Positions 61,061 through 64,000 of a DNA stretch of 64,000 nt are shown here, piece after piece. Under the pieces are notes generated by a model. The model saw nothing but the letters and a program-made list of their open reading frames with translations. It made no database searches and had not been told where the DNA came from. The stretch is from Mucilaginibacter kameinonensis (GTDB lineage: Bacteria > Bacteroidota > Bacteroidia > Sphingobacteriales > Sphingobacteriaceae). The position numbers and the translations under genes are program-made. The DNA lies in the NCBI RefSeq assembly GCF_003675385.1, contig NZ_RCWZ01000005.1, positions 1-64,000 on the forward strand, given 5' to 3'. Every line of letters starts with the position of its first letter. Positions within the stretch are counted from its first letter, which is position 1.

Positions 61061-61636
61061 CTAAACCAATGACGCTATTTGCGCATATTGCAGGAGCATA
61101 ATTGTTTTACCATCTTTTATTTCACCGGTTTGTATCATTTGCAGGGCTTCGCTAAAGGGTAATTCCAAAACTTCGATATTTTCATTTTCATGTGCAAGGC
61201 CACCGCCGTCACTAACTTTCATTGCTTTATTGTACTCGGCTATAAAAAAGTAAAGGATTTCGGTAACAGAGCCCGGCGACATGTATGCCTCAAAAACCTT
61301 TTTCACATCAGTTATTTTATAACCAGTTTCTTCTTCAGTTTCCTTACGGATGCAGTCTTCCGGATTGTCCTTATCAAGCAGGCCCGCGCAACATTCAATC
61401 AGCATTCCATCAGGGTTGCCATTAATATAGGTCGGCAGCCTGAATTGCCTGGTTAATATGACAGATTGCTGTGTCTTGTTATAAAGCAAAATGGTTGCGC
61501 CGTTGCCACGGTCATAAGCCTCGCGACTTTGAACCGAAGTATTTCCATTGTTTTCATAAACCTGATAAGTTACTTTTTTCAGTGTATACCAGTTATCTGA
61601 TAAAATATCAGTACTAAGAATTTCTATTTGATTCAT
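61061..61636 (-). CDS. NUDIX hydrolase, NudK/AdpP-like
   Basis: 191 residues. RLPTYINGNPDGMLIECCAG leads into the NUDIX region GLLDKDNPEDCIRKETEEET, which differs from the canonical box at the first Glu and the Arg before the Glu cluster but keeps EEETGY. This is the pattern of the GDP-mannose/ADP-sugar pyrophosphatase group (NudK/AdpP). It would cleave a sugar nucleotide to sugar-phosphate and NMP. Divergent from the DeoR regulator, 59 bp between starts, so control by that regulator is possible. Confidence 0.85.
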   Translation of the reverse strand: MNQIEILSTDILSDNWYTLKKVTYQVYENNGNTSVQSREAYDRGNGATILLYNKTQQSVILTRQFRLPTYINGNPDGMLIECCAGLLDKDNPEDCIRKETEEETGYKITDVKKVFEAYMSPGSVTEILYFFIAEYNKAMKVSDGGGLAHENENIEVLELPFSEALQMIQTGEIKDGKTIMLLQYAQIASLV

Positions 61637-61695
61637 TTTTATTTGATCGTTTGTGATTGATAATGATTATTTTTGAACGAATTAAAATAAATAAA

Positions 61696-62448
61696 ATGAA
61701 CTTTCCTAAAAGAAAACAAAAAATAATTGAGCAACTCAATCAGAGGGGAGAGGTTGATATTAAACAATTGGCAACTGAGTTGGATATTTCGGAAATCACC
61801 ATCAGGCGTGATCTGAATCAATTGGCTGTAGATGGTTTGCTTTATCGTACCCACGGCGGAGCTACAAAAGTTAACCCTCTTGAAAGGCCGCATAGTTTTG
61901 TGAATAAAAGCGCACAAAATGCAGGCGTTAAAGATGCTATTTGTCGCCTGGCTGCAGCGCAAATTAACGATGGCGATATTATTTTTATGGATTGTGGCAG
62001 CACGGTTTTCAGACTTTGCCAGTTCATTAAAAACAAGAAGATAAAGGTGATAACAAATTCATTACCTGTGATATATGAACTTCAGGATTGCGCCGTAAGT
62101 GTCAATATAATAGGAGGGGAACTGGACAAAGAGCGGCAAGCTGTACACGGCACAACAGCCATCGAGCATATTAATAAATACCGGGCAATCAAGGCTTTTT
62201 TAGGTATTGATGGTATTTCAGAAGCCGGGCTGTTTGCCAATAGCGAACACGAAGCATCCATTACTTCCTCTTTCGCCGCTAATAGCGCTTATACCTATAT
62301 TTTGTGCGACGCCACCAAAATCGGAAAAGAAACCTACCTTAATTTTGCAGGATTAAATTTGATTAGCGCCATTATTACTAATGGGGACGAGGATAGCCTG
62401 CTTTTTCTTAAAAGAAATGGTGTAACTGTGCTAAGTACAAAAAGGTAA
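61696..62448 (+). CDS. DeoR family transcriptional regulator
   Basis: 250 residues. N-terminal DeoR helix-turn-helix (KIIEQLNQRGEVDIKQLATE then LDISEITIRRDLNQL, with YRTHGGA closing it) and a C-terminal DeoR sensor domain (IIFMDCGSTVFRLCQFI; VITNSLPV; FLGIDGIS; CDATKIGKETY). Such regulators respond to phosphorylated sugars. I start at 61696 (MNFPKRKQK) because the earlier in-frame ATG at 61657 adds residues unlike the family. The target is not evident; the divergent NUDIX gene is the closest candidate. Confidence 0.9.
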   Translation: MNFPKRKQKIIEQLNQRGEVDIKQLATELDISEITIRRDLNQLAVDGLLYRTHGGATKVNPLERPHSFVNKSAQNAGVKDAICRLAAAQINDGDIIFMDCGSTVFRLCQFIKNKKIKVITNSLPVIYELQDCAVSVNIIGGELDKERQAVHGTTAIEHINKYRAIKAFLGIDGISEAGLFANSEHEASITSSFAANSAYTYILCDATKIGKETYLNFAGLNLISAIITNGDEDSLLFLKRNGVTVLSTKR

Positions 62449-62464
62449 ATGTGCAATTAGTTTT

Positions 62465-63472
62465 TTACTTAATGTCTTGCACAAAGCCATAGCGTTTGGC
62501 AAGTGCACTGCCGGTTGGTATCTCGTTAAAAGCGAAGTAAAAAATATGTTTATTGTTTTTATCAATTCCTTTAAATACTGAACCGATCACTTTTTGCAAC
62601 TCCTGATTCTCGGCGTTTAAGGCAACGGTATCCGTAAGTTTGATGTTGCTTTTATATTTTATTAACGGAAATACACCAGCTTTTGCAGGATCGTTAATGA
62701 ATTGAGGGCTTACTGAAAATAACTGCGGGGCAGTTTTTAATTGTTTTACCGCTAATGGTAATTTATATTGATTGTTAGCTTCCTTTAAAATTTTGTTATA
62801 AAAGTTCTTCATCACATCTTCTTCTTTGTATTTAAAGAACTTACCACCTGGCTGCGCAATTTCAGATGCAATTGATATCATATCTATGGCATCGATAATA
62901 TCCTTTTGTTGATAATGCGTAAAGGCTTCACTGTAATATTCGGGGGCAGTTTTTCCAAGTACTTCGTAATTGCCCAGGTTTAATATATTAAGTTTCCAGC
63001 CGTTATCGTATCGCCCATAAACGGCGAGTACTAAGGCACTAAAAGTGGGTAGCTTTACCTTTAATACGGATACGTACATCTCCGCGTTCAAAGCCAGATA
63101 GTCTACAGTGTAGTTGTTTTCGGCCTTGTCACTTGTAACCAAGGTGTTTTTATTGTTGGCAGCAACGTTTTTGGTGTAATATTCATCAATGATCTCATAG
63201 TTATCATTCTTAACCGCTGTATGGTATTGTGCAACAACAGAATCTAAGCCGGCTTCCGACTTTTGGATCAATGCGGGTGATGCAAGTTGCTTTACTCCCG
63301 CAGTGTTATTTTCGGCCATAGCCTTAATAAGCTTTTTATTTAACGTAGCCATTTCTTCCCTCAAATCTGGGTCAATTTTATCATTTTTCCAGCTCCCCCA
63401 GGCACCGAAACGGCAACTAAATAAACAACTTGCTACGGATAAAACTAAAATGAAGGTCAAGGTTTTTTTCAT
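62465..63472 (-). CDS. Hypothetical lipoprotein
   Basis: 335 residues. MKKTLTFILVLSVASCLFSC is a lipoprotein signal with the lipobox at LFSC. The mature protein is soluble and mixed alpha/beta (LREEMATLNKKLIKAMAENN; YYTKNVAANNKNTLV; LVLAVYGRYDNGWKLNILN). I do not recognise a family. It starts 14 bp after the stop of rsmD and is probably co-transcribed with it. It is likely anchored in the inner or outer membrane facing the periplasm. Confidence 0.8.
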   Translation of the reverse strand: MKKTLTFILVLSVASCLFSCRFGAWGSWKNDKIDPDLREEMATLNKKLIKAMAENNTAGVKQLASPALIQKSEAGLDSVVAQYHTAVKNDNYEIIDEYYTKNVAANNKNTLVTSDKAENNYTVDYLALNAEMYVSVLKVKLPTFSALVLAVYGRYDNGWKLNILNLGNYEVLGKTAPEYYSEAFTHYQQKDIIDAIDMISIASEIAQPGGKFFKYKEEDVMKNFYNKILKEANNQYKLPLAVKQLKTAPQLFSVSPQFINDPAKAGVFPLIKYKSNIKLTDTVALNAENQELQKVIGSVFKGIDKNNKHIFYFAFNEIPTGSALAKRYGFVQDIK

Positions 63473-63486
63473 GAATGAAGCTTAGG

Positions 63487-64000
63487 TTATGGGTATCGAA
63501 AAAAAGAAAAAGATGAATGGCCATATTTCCTTTGTTCAACAAATGCCGGATGATTGCTCAGATTTTGCAACGATTGGTGTTCAACTATTAACAGTCCATC
63601 AGGCTTAAGCAAATTCTTTTCAAAAATAACTTTCGGTAAGTCAGGGATCCTGTTCAGGTCATACGGCGGATCGGCAAATATCAGGTCGTATTGCTCGGTT
63701 TCTACATTCAGGTATTTAAATACATCTTCCCGGTAAGTTTTTATCTGTGTAAGCTTATGCTGGCGCGATGTGTCTTTGAGGTAATTAACACAGTGAATGC
63801 TCCTGTCAACAGAGATAACTTCAGATGCCCCGCGCGAAGCGAACTCAAGGGAGATATTACCGGTGCCACTAAACAAGTCAAGTACTTTAATATCTTCAAA
63901 CTCAATTTGATTAAGCAGGATATTGAATAAAGCCTCCTTTGCAAGGTCGGTTGTGGGGCGAACAGGAAGATTTTTAGGCGGATTAAGCCTCAAACCTTTT
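63487..64000 (-). CDS. rsmD: 16S rRNA (guanine-966-N2)-methyltransferase, 5' end cut by window
   Basis: About 171 residues visible. KGLRLNPPKNLPVRPTTDLA at the visible start matches the N-terminal region of RsmD, whose usual beginning (about eight more residues) lies outside the window; the frame stays open to base 64000. SAM motif VLDLFSGTGNISLEFASRG and catalytic motif DLIFADPPYDL are present. It methylates G966 of 16S rRNA. Confidence 0.93.
   Translation of the reverse strand, partial: KGLRLNPPKNLPVRPTTDLAKEALFNILLNQIEFEDIKVLDLFSGTGNISLEFASRGASEVISVDRSIHCVNYLKDTSRQHKLTQIKTYREDVFKYLNVETEQYDLIFADPPYDLNRIPDLPKVIFEKNLLKPDGLLIVEHQSLQNLSNHPAFVEQRKYGHSSFSFFRYP

Noticed and set aside
63991..63993. 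Start codon of rsmD at the TTG at 63993
   Set aside because: Codons upstream to the window edge (Lys-Gly) continue the RsmD N-terminal pattern, so the gene is cut by the edge rather than starting there.

Overview
The window looks like a chromosomal segment of a Bacteroidota member of the Sphingobacteriaceae, most like Mucilaginibacter or Pedobacter. This is an inference from gene content and style: a SusC/SusD pair, type IX secretion (T9SS) C-terminal sorting domains, MacB/FtsX permeases of about 800 residues, TAnnTTTG-type -7 promoter boxes, weak Shine-Dalgarno signals and moderate GC. No rRNA, transposase, integrase or CRISPR array is visible.

Region 1 (1-19982) is one export locus. Seven consecutive double-length MacB/FtsX-type permease genes (219-17567) are followed by a single LolD/MacB-type ATPase (17966-18643) and a TolC-type outer membrane channel (18657-19982). 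No membrane-fusion protein is present in the window. All six spacers between permeases are made of GTCATT/AATGAC-type units arranged as imperfect inverted repeats, and a perfect 26-bp hairpin closes the array. The permease array and the ATPase gene each have a leader with the same layout: TAACCTC heptamers, two 17-bp dyad sites exactly 22 bp apart, then a TTTGGTATGT core about 63 bp further on. This suggests one regulator controls both transcripts. It is the strongest candidate for an undescribed system here.

Region 2 (20100-36061) holds envelope and metabolism genes: a small beta-barrel protein, a 1161-residue T9SS surface protein coupled to a tiny membrane protein, an SMP-30-like propeller, a DUF1080 protein, a TonB-receptor-like barrel, an SDR oxidoreductase with an AraC regulator, a GH43 glycosidase, a TPR lipoprotein and small hypotheticals.

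Region 3 (36081-48129) is an amino-sugar utilisation locus. It contains an NagX/HGSNAT-like membrane acyltransferase, a LacI regulator, SusC/SusD, a CBM9-like protein, NagB, NagA and a GH20 hexosaminidase. Four copies of the palindrome CGTGTACGTACACG sit in the LacI/NagX-like, susC, nagA and GH20 control regions, so the locus reads as a self-contained LacI regulon for N-acetylhexosamine-containing glycans.

Region 4 (48476-56662) begins with tRNA-Lys(CTT), followed by a visibly AT-richer SGNH hydrolase/acyltransferase pair. A 1448-residue VCBS/TIG-repeat T9SS protein comes next, translationally coupled to a lipoprotein.

Region 5 (56730-64000) is mostly housekeeping: an ABC-F ATPase with one intact and one degenerate composite site, a 28-residue membrane peptide, an SRPBCC protein, pyrE, two NUDIX hydrolases, coaD, a DeoR regulator, a lipoprotein, and rsmD cut by the right edge. 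pyrE and the first NUDIX gene diverge from one shared CATG.
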